Shown here piece by piece: positions 8,909 through 17,259 of a stretch of DNA of 64,000 nt (position 1 is the first letter of the stretch; every line of letters starts with the position of its first letter). The notes below the pieces were generated by a model. It did no database searches. It had not been told where the DNA came from and worked only from the letters and a program-made list of their open reading frames with translations. The position numbers were made by a program, and so were the translations under genes. Source of the stretch: Clostridiaceae bacterium (GTDB lineage Bacteria; Bacillota; Clostridia; Oscillospirales; Acutalibacteraceae); contig CAJGBV010000001.1 in assembly GCA_904501755.1 (NCBI GenBank), positions 1 to 64,000 of the forward strand, given 5' to 3'.

Positions 8909-8938
8909 ATTATACACTATATGTAGTGGTTTAGTCAA
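8909..8938 (-). promoter_or_regulatory. Promoter of the topoisomerase operon
   Basis: On the minus strand TTGACT (8933-8938), an 18-base spacer and a consensus TATAAT (8909-8914) precede the parE-type gene. The spacer is occupied by a palindrome described in the next entry. Confidence 0.75.
8914..8929. promoter_or_regulatory. Putative NrdR box in the topoisomerase promoter
   Basis: The 16-mer ACACTATATGTAGTGG matches the NrdR-box consensus acaCwAtATaTwGtgt at 14 of 16 positions, including all but one of the core positions. It fills the spacer between -35 and -10, where a bound repressor would block RNA polymerase. nrdR itself is in this window at 63440. Regulation is inferred. Confidence 0.5.
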
Positions 8939-8975
8939 GTAATGATTGGGAGATTTTGGGTATATAAAAAAGAAC

Positions 8976-9028
8976 AAGAGATGATTTTCATACACCTGTT
9001 TTTATACGAGTAAAGAAATCCATCTCTT
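8976..9028 (-). terminator. Terminator of the araC-type gene
   Basis: The inverted repeat AAGAGATG/CATCTCTT (8976-8983 and 9021-9028) is extended inward by imperfect pairing. On the minus strand it is followed by GTTCTTTTTTATATA. It begins right after the regulator stop codon. Confidence 0.75.
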
Positions 9029-9029
9029 T

Positions 9030-9845
9030 TTATATATCTTTCCTTCTGAATTCAAGCGGTGACAGTCCTGTATGTTCTTTAAAAAGACGAAGAAAATTTG
9101 ACTGGGAGGTAAAACCACATTCAAAACAAATCTCTGTCACCTTCAGCTCAGTAGATAACAACAATTCTTTGGCATAATTTATTTTAAGCATATTAAGATA
9201 CTGAGAATAAGTCATACCCAGTTCCTTATGAAAGGTAGTGCTGAAATGACTTGCATTATAGTGAGATATTTTCGCAAGCTCTGTAAGCTTTGGATTTTCT
9301 CTGAAATGCATGTGTAGATAAAGTATAGCTGCTTGAATAGGTTTATCAATAAAGGGCACAACATCGCCGCTATCAGGCACCAATTTCAGAATTCTCAGCA
9401 GTACGCAAATCAGTAAATTTTTCAGATATTGTTGGTCAGGCTCCTTAGAATTATTTTCCTCCATACAAAGACGAAGCAGTTGCTCCATTACACAAGTTTC
9501 TTTTTCGTCAAGGCTGTATATAAGCGGAGTTCCGGAAGTGAGTTTGGCAAGAAGATCTTCGGAAAGCAGACTGTCATCAATAGCCATATTAATAAGTTTT
9601 AATCTTGGACGAGGATTAACCTCGTGAAAGTCTACCAATCTCAAAAGATAAAGACTTCCTCTTGAAAGCTCAAACCTCTGCCCATTAAGTATATGATAAC
9701 CGTTACCATCAATAACAAGCTCAAGTTCAATAAAATTATGCCAATGAAGAGCTGAAGAAAGTTTAACATCCCTCTCACTCACCACAATATTACTCGGGTC
9801 ATTAACATTTGCTTTCAGAAGATATCTGTAAATTCTCTCTCCCAT
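9030..9845 (-). CDS. AraC family transcriptional regulator
   Basis: 271 residues. The N-terminal half looks like an AraC-type cupin sensor (ALHWHNFIELELVIDG). The C-terminal 100 residues hold two helix-turn-helix motifs: ISHYNASHFSTTFHKELG, and VTEICFECGFTSQSNFLRLFKEHTG ending in SPLEFRR. It is divergent from the GH2 beta-mannosidase-like gene, whose promoter has a poor -35 box overlapped by an inverted repeat, so it is probably a sugar-responsive activator of that gene. The start ATG has GAGGTGA upstream. The inducing sugar cannot be told from sequence. Confidence 0.9.
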   Translation of the reverse strand: MGERIYRYLLKANVNDPSNIVVSERDVKLSSALHWHNFIELELVIDGNGYHILNGQRFELSRGSLYLLRLVDFHEVNPRPRLKLINMAIDDSLLSEDLLAKLTSGTPLIYSLDEKETCVMEQLLRLCMEENNSKEPDQQYLKNLLICVLLRILKLVPDSGDVVPFIDKPIQAAILYLHMHFRENPKLTELAKISHYNASHFSTTFHKELGMTYSQYLNMLKINYAKELLLSTELKVTEICFECGFTSQSNFLRLFKEHTGLSPLEFRRKDI

Positions 9846-9866
9846 TCTCTCACCTCTTTTGCAAAA

Positions 9867-9895
9867 ATTTTATCACATTTAATTTAGAAAATCAA
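9867..9895 (-). promoter_or_regulatory. Promoter of the araC-type gene
   Basis: On the minus strand TTGATT (9890-9895), a 17-base spacer and TAAAAT (9867-9872) lie in the divergent intergenic region. Confidence 0.55.
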
Positions 9896-9945
9896 TAAAA
9901 TTCAAAAAATATTATAATAAATTAGCTTTTTCTATAAAAATAAGT

Positions 9946-9974
9946 AGTTTTTTAAAACTTTGATATGTTATAAT
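9946..9974 (+). promoter_or_regulatory. Promoter and candidate operator of the GH2 beta-mannosidase-like gene
   Basis: A consensus -10 TATAAT (9969-9974) has only AGTTTT in the -35 position. That region is an inverted repeat AGTTTT-TT-AAAACT (9946-9959). A weak -35 covered by a palindrome suits activator control by the divergent AraC protein, but this is inferred. Confidence 0.5.
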
Positions 9975-10001
9975 TAATTTAAATTCAAGGAGGTAATATT
10001 T

Positions 10002-12272
10002 ATGAACCTTAACGGACAGTGGAATTTGTATTTTTCAAAAGAAGGCGAATATGATATAAAAAGCATATATGACCTTAAAACATCGGGTATGCAGTGTATT
10101 CCTTGCACAGTCCCCGGAAATGTAGAGCTTGATTTAATTAAAGCAGGTCTTCTTCCGAAAGATATTTTCAAAGGCGAAAACATTTTAAAAGCCGAGGAAT
10201 TTGAGCATTACGAATGGTGGTATGAAACAGAATTCACCGCGCCTCAAGGCTGTGACGAAGACAAGGAAATGATTCTTCAGTTTCGCGCTGTAGATTGCTA
10301 TGCCGAATACTTCCTTAATGGTCAGCTTATCGGCAGCAGTGAAAATATGTTTATCGCCAACGAATTTAATGTAACAGACAAGCTTGTATATGGTGCTGTT
10401 AATACACTTCATGTACATATTTCTTCTGCCACTATCAAAGGTGCCTCCTTTGATGCCGAGCCTAACCAGTGTTATTTTTGCTGGGGAAAATCCCCGGTTC
10501 ATCATAACGTAAGAAAGGCACCCCACTCTTACGGTTGGGACATTATGCCAAGAGCAATAAGTGCGGGAATCTGGCGTGATGTTACCTTAGAATGCAGAGA
10601 TAAATACCGTTTCCGTTATTTGATTTTTGACCTCAAAAGAGTTAACAATAATAACGGCATTGTTCATTTGATATTCGACTCCTGTGTTAAAAATCAGTAT
10701 GTACTCAGAAAGCTTGTACTCACCCTCAAAGGCAAATGCGGTGACAGTGAATTTGAATCAAAGCACCATGTAACCTCAAGCGGAAAAATAGAATTTTATA
10801 TCAAAAATATAAAGTTATGGTGGCCAAAGCATTACGGCGAGCCGAATATGTATAACATAACGGTTACCCTATCCGACTTTAACGGCAATGAGCTTATGTC
10901 AGCAAGTACCAGACAAGGTTTCCGTACACTCAGATTAGACAGAACTGATATAATAGAGGAAAACGGCAAGTTCGAGTTCATTGTAAATGACAAAAAGATT
11001 ATGCTTAACGGCTCTAACTGGGTGCCTATGGATGTTTACCACAGCAGAGATAAGTCGCGGTATCAAAAAGCATTAGAGCTTGCAGATGACATTGGTTGTA
11101 ATATTCTTCGTTGCTGGGGCGGTAATGTATATGAAGACCACGAATTCTTTGATTTCTGCGATGACCATGGTATCCTTGTTTGGCAGGATTTTGCTATGGC
11201 GTGTAATTATTACCCTCAAACAGAGTATTTCTTTAACCTTATTCAAAAAGAAGCCGAGTGGATTGTTAAGGAATACCGTCATCACTGCTGTATAGCTTTA
11301 TGGTCAGGCGATAACGAAATCGACTCCATGATAGATGCACATGGCGTTGACCCTGCTGTAAATCGCATTACAAGAGAGATTCTTCCTCGCGTAATAGAAC
11401 GTCTTGACCCCGTCAGACCATATATTCCTTCCTCTCCATACATTTCTCCACTTGCATTTAAGAAAGGATACGCTTCTCATCCTGAAGAGCATCTTTGGGG
11501 TCCGCGAGATTACTATAAGAGTAATTTCTATTCTCAGTCAAAAGCATACTTTGTAAGCGAAACAGGTTATCACGGCTGTCCCTCCAAGGAGTCAATCGAA
11601 AAATTCATTGATGCCGACAAGATATGGCCTTATACCAATAACTCTCAGTGGAATCTTCATTCCTCCGACCAAAACAATTCAGCGGCAAGAGTTTGGCTTA
11701 TGCACAATCAGGTAGAGCAATTATTTGGTACTGTTCCTACCGATATGGAGGAATACATTTTAGCTTCACAGATTTCACAGGCAGAAGCTAAAAAATTCTT
11801 TATTGAGCGTATTCGTGCAAAAATGCACTACTTTGGCGGCGTCATTTGGTGGAATCTTATTGACGGTTGGCCTCAGATGTCAGATGCGGTAGTGGACTAC
11901 TACTACGACAAAAAACTTGCCTACGACTACATCAAGCGTTCAAGCCGCGATTTCATCATTATGCTTGATGAAATGGAAAGTTGGGGACACAAGGTACTTT
12001 GTGCCAACAGTTCTCTTTCAGAAGTTGAGGGAAGCTGCAGCATAATCGACCTTTCCACCGATAAAGAAATTTTCTCTACACAGTTCACTGCAAAAGCCAA
12101 TGCTAATACCCAGCTTGGTAAAATTGACCTTAAGTATTCAAAGCAAACAATGCTTCTTATAAAATGGAAGCTCAGCGACGGCAGAGAATTCTTCAATACA
12201 TATCTGTGCGGTATGCCCGGTTTTAATTTTGAACAATATAAAGGTTGGTTAGCTAAAATCAACGCTCTATAA
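10002..12272 (+). CDS. Glycoside hydrolase family 2, beta-mannosidase-like
   Basis: 756 residues with the GH2 layout: N-terminal jelly-roll (CTVPGNVELDLIKAGLLP, the hallmark of the beta-mannosidase branch), an Ig-like domain, a TIM barrel from about residue 320, and a short C-terminal domain. The predicted acid/base is Glu439 in WSGDNEID and the predicted nucleophile is Glu520 in FVSETGYHG. There is no signal peptide, so it acts in the cytoplasm on imported oligosaccharides, probably removing terminal beta-mannose. The ribosome binding site AAGGAGGT is strong. It stands alone downstream of the divergent AraC regulator. Specificity within GH2 is inferred; an exo-beta-glucosaminidase-like activity is less likely. 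Confidence 0.85.
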   Translation: MNLNGQWNLYFSKEGEYDIKSIYDLKTSGMQCIPCTVPGNVELDLIKAGLLPKDIFKGENILKAEEFEHYEWWYETEFTAPQGCDEDKEMILQFRAVDCYAEYFLNGQLIGSSENMFIANEFNVTDKLVYGAVNTLHVHISSATIKGASFDAEPNQCYFCWGKSPVHHNVRKAPHSYGWDIMPRAISAGIWRDVTLECRDKYRFRYLIFDLKRVNNNNGIVHLIFDSCVKNQYVLRKLVLTLKGKCGDSEFESKHHVTSSGKIEFYIKNIKLWWPKHYGEPNMYNITVTLSDFNGNELMSASTRQGFRTLRLDRTDIIEENGKFEFIVNDKKIMLNGSNWVPMDVYHSRDKSRYQKALELADDIGCNILRCWGGNVYEDHEFFDFCDDHGILVWQDFAMACNYYPQTEYFFNLIQKEAEWIVKEYRHHCCIALWSGDNEIDSMIDAHGVDPAVNRITREILPRVIERLDPVRPYIPSSPYISPLAFKKGYASHPEEHLWGPRDYYKSNFYSQSKAYFVSETGYHGCPSKESIEKFIDADKIWPYTNNSQWNLHSSDQNNSAARVWLMHNQVEQLFGTVPTDMEEYILASQISQAEAKKFFIERIRAKMHYFGGVIWWNLIDGWPQMSDAVVDYYYDKKLAYDYIKRSSRDFIIMLDEMESWGHKVLCANSSLSEVEGSCSIIDLSTDKEIFSTQFTAKANANTQLGKIDLKYSKQTMLLIKWKLSDGREFFNTYLCGMPGFNFEQYKGWLAKINAL

Positions 12273-12278
12273 AAAACA

Positions 12279-12302
12279 CTCCCACTTCAAAAGAAGTGGG
12301 AG
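12279..12302. terminator. Bidirectional terminator between convergent GH2 genes
   Basis: The stem CTCCCACTTC/GAAGTGGGAG (10 bp) with an AAAA loop has ATTTTT on the plus side and TTTTTT on the minus side. It can serve both the beta-mannosidase-like gene and the convergent beta-galactosidase-like gene. Confidence 0.9.
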
Positions 12303-12316
12303 ATTTTTCGTTAAAT

Positions 12317-14650
12317 TTATATTTTTATAAATCCTTTGTTAAGTCCATCGCTTTCAGCATAAACCTTAAGCTCACCCTCAACGTTTTTAAGTTTAACCGC
12401 AACACTGATAGCACCCATTCTCATCTGTCGACTTGGCAGATTTACGGGATTATGGTCACAAACGTCACTGCCTGTACCAACAATAACACCTTTTGTATTG
12501 GTATAAAAACGCACAAATGGAGCTGCATCGGGAACCTCTCTGCCCTGTTCATCAACTACGTAACAGGTAAACAGAGCAATATCTCCTGCATTCACAGCAT
12601 TGTCATTATCAAGCCTTAACTTAAGTGCATAGGGTTTGCCGGAGGTTTCTCTCTTGTCCTCAGTAACCTTTTTACCATTCTTATAGCCTATCGCTTTAAG
12701 CTCACCCTTTTCAAAAGGCACCATCCATTCCCCGTGACCATAAAGCTCAATTTCTTTTTTACCGAGAGATTTGCCGTTAAGGAAGAGTTCAACCTCATCG
12801 CAGTTAGTATAGGTGAATACCTTAATTTCTTCACCCTCCATACCGCACCAGTTCCAGTGCGGCATAAGATATACCATAGGTTTATCAAGCCAATGCGACT
12901 GGCACTGATAGAAAGAATCCTTCTTCTGCAAATAAAGGTCAATTACACCGGACTGTGAACAGAGTCTTGGCCAGAAGCCCTCACCTCTGTGTTCAAATCC
13001 TGCCCAGATATATTCTCCCAGAGTCCATTCTCTTTCCATCATAAACTTCCAGGTAGACTCTCTACCAATAAACCAACTGTTTGTATCGTGGTCATATCCG
13101 TCTACATATCCCTGTTCGCTTATAAGGTCTACATTTCCGTAATAATAACCCCTTGTAGTACCGCAAGAAGAACACTCTGAACCAAATACGGCTCTGTCGG
13201 GATACATTTTATGAATCGCATCATAATGCTGAAGATTATAGTTAACTCCAATAACGTCAAGACAACCGAAAATTGTACAACCCTCAGCCTTATCCACTGC
13301 AGCCATAATATATCTGTCAGGGTCTAACTGTTTTGCACGTCTGTACATAGATTTATTTATTCTCTGTCCAACATCGGTTTTATGATGGGGTTCCTCGTTA
13401 CCAAGTGACCAGAATATTACAGATGGACGATTTCTGTCACGCTTCATAACCATTTCCATCTGAGCTATTCCCTCTTCGGTAGATTCCATCCATCTGCACT
13501 CATCCATTACTATAAAGCCCATTTCATCAAGTGCATCCATAGTAGCGGTTGGGTGTGGATAATGGGAACAACGGAATCCATTAGAACCCATATCCTTAAG
13601 CATTTTTATCTTATATTTAAGAATATTATCAGGTACAGCAATGCCTGTAAGTCCAAAATCCTGATGTGTACAAACGCCCTTAATTTTAACGTGTTTGCCA
13701 TTAAGGAAAAATCCTTTATTTGCATCACAGTAAGCTGTTCTGAAGCCTATTCTATCGGTTACGTTGTCACATTCTTTTCCATTTTTAATAAGAACAGTTT
13801 CAACTGTATAAAGGTTTGGAGAATCTATATCCCAAAGGCAAGGATTATTAACCTGAGCTTCATACTTAGCAACGCCTATTTCTTTAGCGCCAACAAGTAC
13901 ACTGCCCTGTGCCTCGCCGACAATATTTCCATCTTTATCCTTTATTACACTTTTGGCAGTAACACGCTTTGCTCTGCCGTCATAGTTTTCATTTCTTACA
14001 GTGGTTTCGAATTTAACTACCCACTTTTCATCATTAACCTTTAGAGGACGAGCGTACACTCCGTATAAATCCACGCATATCTTATCTGTTTTCTTTAGCC
14101 ATACGTCTCTATATATACCGCCGCCTTGGTACCACCAACCCTCAAACTCTTCAGTATTTACGTAAACTGCCAAAATATTTTCTTTATCAAAATAGCAGTT
14201 ATCAGTAATGTCCACCTCAAAGGAATTATATCCGCAGAAGTTGTGCTTCATAAGACAACCGTTAAGATATACTGTTGCATGGGTTGCTACGCCTTCAAAA
14301 AGAATTGTTATACGTTTATTTCTGTCTGACTCATCAAGCTTGAAATGCTTTCTGTACCAGCCATTTGTATATTCAAAAAATCCGTTAGATTCGCTTGATT
14401 TCATAACGGGGGTTTTAGTCACAATATAGTCGTGCGGTAGAGAAACGGTTTGCCAACCAATACTGGTAATTTCTCTTCCGCCAGTAACCCAACCATAAGG
14501 ATTATCATAATAATTATATGCCGCGGGTCCCTGAAGTTTTCTTTCAGTCTTGCTCTGAGAGTATACAGGCCCTTTATTAAGCGGACGATTTACTTTTAAA
14601 TCACCCTCACAAAAAAGCCAATCGTTATTAATTTTTATAGTTTCCCTCAT
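12317..14650 (-). CDS. Glycoside hydrolase family 2, beta-galactosidase/glucuronidase-like (copy 1)
   Basis: 777 residues: sugar-binding jelly-roll, Ig-like domain, TIM barrel, and two further C-terminal beta domains after residue 590 (one around YTNCDEVELFLNGKSLG, as in DUF4982-type modules). The predicted acid/base is Glu419 in FWSLGNEE and the nucleophile Glu492 in FGSECSS. There is no signal peptide. A neighbouring paralogue of 778 residues is very similar along its whole length, indicating tandem duplication. The start was set at the ATG with GAGGTGA eight bases upstream, three codons inside the longest frame, because it aligns with the start of the second copy. The substrate (beta-galactoside or beta-glucuronide) cannot be fixed from sequence. 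Confidence 0.85.
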   Translation of the reverse strand: MRETIKINNDWLFCEGDLKVNRPLNKGPVYSQSKTERKLQGPAAYNYYDNPYGWVTGGREITSIGWQTVSLPHDYIVTKTPVMKSSESNGFFEYTNGWYRKHFKLDESDRNKRITILFEGVATHATVYLNGCLMKHNFCGYNSFEVDITDNCYFDKENILAVYVNTEEFEGWWYQGGGIYRDVWLKKTDKICVDLYGVYARPLKVNDEKWVVKFETTVRNENYDGRAKRVTAKSVIKDKDGNIVGEAQGSVLVGAKEIGVAKYEAQVNNPCLWDIDSPNLYTVETVLIKNGKECDNVTDRIGFRTAYCDANKGFFLNGKHVKIKGVCTHQDFGLTGIAVPDNILKYKIKMLKDMGSNGFRCSHYPHPTATMDALDEMGFIVMDECRWMESTEEGIAQMEMVMKRDRNRPSVIFWSLGNEEPHHKTDVGQRINKSMYRRAKQLDPDRYIMAAVDKAEGCTIFGCLDVIGVNYNLQHYDAIHKMYPDRAVFGSECSSCGTTRGYYYGNVDLISEQGYVDGYDHDTNSWFIGRESTWKFMMEREWTLGEYIWAGFEHRGEGFWPRLCSQSGVIDLYLQKKDSFYQCQSHWLDKPMVYLMPHWNWCGMEGEEIKVFTYTNCDEVELFLNGKSLGKKEIELYGHGEWMVPFEKGELKAIGYKNGKKVTEDKRETSGKPYALKLRLDNDNAVNAGDIALFTCYVVDEQGREVPDAAPFVRFYTNTKGVIVGTGSDVCDHNPVNLPSRQMRMGAISVAVKLKNVEGELKVYAESDGLNKGFIKI

Positions 14651-14681
14651 ATAATTCACCTCAAAACATAAGCTTTTAAAA

Positions 14682-14710
14682 ATTATAAACCATTAATACC
14701 TTTATGTCCA
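14682..14710 (-). promoter_or_regulatory. Promoter of GH2 copy 1
   Basis: On the minus strand TGGACA (14705-14710), a 17-base spacer and TATAAT (14682-14687). The -35 box lies within TGTC-TATG-GACA, a small palindrome echoed at the second copy's promoter. Confidence 0.7.
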
Positions 14711-14725
14711 TAGACAATAACGACA

Positions 14726-14758
14726 AAAAACGGATAAACTTTACATTTATCCGTTTTT
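14726..14758 (-). terminator. Terminator of GH2 copy 2
   Basis: The perfect stem AAAAACGGATAAA/TTTATCCGTTTTT with a 7-base loop has T-runs on both sides. It lies just after the stop of the second GH2 copy and separates the two transcripts. Confidence 0.85.
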
Positions 14759-14762
14759 GCTT

Positions 14763-17099
14763 TTATAACTTTATAAAACCTTTATTAAGCCCGTCACTTT
14801 CAGCGTAGAGCTTCAACTGACCCTCTGCACCTGTGAGTTTTACTGCAACACTTATTGCACCCATTCTCATTTGACGGCTTGGCAGATTTACGGGATTATG
14901 GTCGCAAACATCACTTCCCGTTCCCACAACAACACCTTTTGTATTTGTATAGAAACGAACAAATGGAGCCGCATCGGGAACCTCTCTACCCTGTTCGTCT
15001 ACAACGTAACAGGTAAACAAAGCAATATCCCCCACGTTAACTGCATTTTCAGTTTCAAGACGAAGCTTAAGGGCGTAAGGTTTACCGGAAGTTATACGAA
15101 TATCCTCAGCAACCTTTTTGCCGTTTTTATAACCTATAACCTTAAGCTCACCCTTTTCAAAAGGCACCATCCACTCTCCATGACCGTAAGGCTCTATTTC
15201 TTTTTCCCCTATAGCCTTACCGTTAAGGTATAATTCTAGTTTATCGCAGTTTGTATAAGCAGCAACCTTGATTTCTTCACCCTCCATACCACACCAATTC
15301 CAGTGCGGCATAAGATGAACCATAGGCTTTTCTGTCCAATGAGATTTGTTTTGATAAAAAGCATCTTTTTTCTGCAGATACAAATCAATAGCACCCGATT
15401 GTGAACAAAGTCTGGGCCATACAGTTTCGCCTCTGTGTTCAAAGGCAATCCATTGGTACTCACCCATAATCCACTGGCGTTCCATCATAAACTTCCAGGT
15501 GTTTTCTCTGCCCATAAACCAGTTATTTGTGTCATGGTCAATAGACTCAACATACCCGTAACGGTTAGAGGTATCAATGCCCTCATAGTAGTATCCGCGA
15601 GTGGTGCTTGTTGCGCAACATTCCGAAGCAAAAATAGCTCTGTCGGGATGCATTTTATGTATATCTTCATAGTTATGAAGATTATAGTTTATACCTATAA
15701 CATCAAGACAGTCAAATATTGTACTGCCTACAGCCTTATCTACAGCCGCCATAATGTAACGCTGATTGTCAAGCTGTTTAGCTCTTCTGTACATAGATTT
15801 ATTTATTCTTCTGCCAACCTCTGTTTTATGGTGAGGCTCTTCATTACCCAGTGACCAGAAAACTACAGAGGGACGGTTTCTGTCCCTTTTCATAACCATT
15901 TCCATTTGGGCAATACCCTCTTCGGTAGATTCCATCCAACGACATTCATCCATTACAATAAAGCCCATCTCGTCAAGTGCATCCATTGTAGCGGTGGGAT
16001 GAGGATAATGAGAGCAACGGTATCCGTTAGCACCCATTTCCTTAATCATTTTAACCTTATGGCGAAGAATATTATCGGGGACAGCAAGACCCGTAAGACC
16101 AAAGTCCTGATGAGCACAGACACCCTTTATCTTTATATGCTTGCCGTTAAGGAAAAAGCCTTTATTTGCATCACAGTGTACAGTACGGAAGCCTATTCTG
16201 TCTTCTACCTTATCACATTCCTTACCGTTTTTGATAAGCACGGTTTCAACAGTGTATAAAATAGGAGCATCTATATCCCACAGGCAAGGATTTTCTACAA
16301 CCGCTTCATATTTAGCCACACCAATTTCCTTGGCACCCACAAGGACACTGCCCTGTGCCTGTCCCACAACATTTCCGTATTTATCTTTAATTACGCTTTT
16401 AGCAGTAATTCGTTTTGCTCTGCCGTCATAGTTTTCGTTACGAATGGTAGTTTCAATATCTACTCGCCAGGTAGTATCATCTACCTTTGCAGGCTTTGCA
16501 TAAACACCGTACATATCCACGCAAACTCTGTCGGTTTTCTTGAGCCATACATCTCTGTAAATACCGCCGCCCTGATACCACCAGCCTTCAAATTCTTCGG
16601 TATTTACATATACCGCAAGGATGTTTTCCTTTTCGCCGAAATATGCGTTATCGGTAATATCCACCTCAAAGGTGGTATAACCGCAGAAATTATGCTTCAT
16701 CAGACAGCCGTTCAAATAAACGGTAGCATGGGTAGCAATACCCTCAAAAAGAATGGTAATTCTTTTATCCTTGTCAGCATCACTGAGCTTAAAATGCTTT
16801 CTGTACCAACCGTTTGTATACTCAAAGAAACCGGTAGTGTTGTTTTCTTTTTCATTTGGGGTTTTGTTTATAATAAAGTCGTGGGGCAAATCTACCCATT
16901 TCCATCCAATGCTTCTGATTTCTCTGATAGCACCGCCCCAGCCTTCAGGTTGGTCATAATAGTTGTACGACGCAGGGCCTATAAGCTTTCTCTCAGTTTT
17001 ACTCTGAGCATAAACCGGACCTTTATTATAAGGTCGGTCTACCTTTAAATCACCTTCACAAAATAGCCATCTGCTGTTAAGCTTTGTTACAGTTCTCAT
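14763..17099 (-). CDS. Glycoside hydrolase family 2, beta-galactosidase/glucuronidase-like (copy 2)
   Basis: 778 residues, a tandem paralogue of the gene downstream of it, with the same domain order and the same predicted catalytic pair (Glu420 in WSLGNEE, Glu493 in FASECCA). The most visible differences are near residues 80-92 and 495-520, around the active-site rim, which could mean a shifted substrate range. It is cytoplasmic by lack of a signal peptide. It has its own promoter and terminator, so the two copies are separately transcribed. The ATG is preceded by AAGGAG. Confidence 0.85.
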   Translation of the reverse strand: MRTVTKLNSRWLFCEGDLKVDRPYNKGPVYAQSKTERKLIGPASYNYYDQPEGWGGAIREIRSIGWKWVDLPHDFIINKTPNEKENNTTGFFEYTNGWYRKHFKLSDADKDKRITILFEGIATHATVYLNGCLMKHNFCGYTTFEVDITDNAYFGEKENILAVYVNTEEFEGWWYQGGGIYRDVWLKKTDRVCVDMYGVYAKPAKVDDTTWRVDIETTIRNENYDGRAKRITAKSVIKDKYGNVVGQAQGSVLVGAKEIGVAKYEAVVENPCLWDIDAPILYTVETVLIKNGKECDKVEDRIGFRTVHCDANKGFFLNGKHIKIKGVCAHQDFGLTGLAVPDNILRHKVKMIKEMGANGYRCSHYPHPTATMDALDEMGFIVMDECRWMESTEEGIAQMEMVMKRDRNRPSVVFWSLGNEEPHHKTEVGRRINKSMYRRAKQLDNQRYIMAAVDKAVGSTIFDCLDVIGINYNLHNYEDIHKMHPDRAIFASECCATSTTRGYYYEGIDTSNRYGYVESIDHDTNNWFMGRENTWKFMMERQWIMGEYQWIAFEHRGETVWPRLCSQSGAIDLYLQKKDAFYQNKSHWTEKPMVHLMPHWNWCGMEGEEIKVAAYTNCDKLELYLNGKAIGEKEIEPYGHGEWMVPFEKGELKVIGYKNGKKVAEDIRITSGKPYALKLRLETENAVNVGDIALFTCYVVDEQGREVPDAAPFVRFYTNTKGVVVGTGSDVCDHNPVNLPSRQMRMGAISVAVKLTGAEGQLKLYAESDGLNKGFIKL

Positions 17100-17134
17100 T
17101 TCATTTTCTCCTTTTTGCAGAGTACTTTTAGTAA

Positions 17135-17163
17135 AGTATAACCCTTCGAAAGAAAAATGTCTA
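17135..17163 (-). promoter_or_regulatory. Promoter of GH2 copy 2
   Basis: On the minus strand TAGACA (17158-17163), a 17-base spacer and TATACT (17135-17140). The -35 region TCTATAGACAT closely resembles TCTATGGACAT at the first copy's promoter, which suggests a common regulatory site or recent duplication. Confidence 0.7.
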
Positions 17164-17198
17164 TAGAAAAATGAAAAAAATTTTCACTTATTAATAAA

Positions 17199-17255
17199 AA
17201 ACATCGGCTTATTCGGAACGTAACCTTAAGGGTACGTTCCGTTTAGCCGATGTTT
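17199..17255 (-). terminator. Terminator of clpX
   Basis: A long hairpin: AAACATCGGCT/AGCCGATGTTT at the base and CGGAACGTA/TACGTTCCG above. It is followed on the minus strand by TTTTTTATTAAT and starts 4 bases after the clpX stop. Confidence 0.9.
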
Positions 17256-17259
17256 AAAT

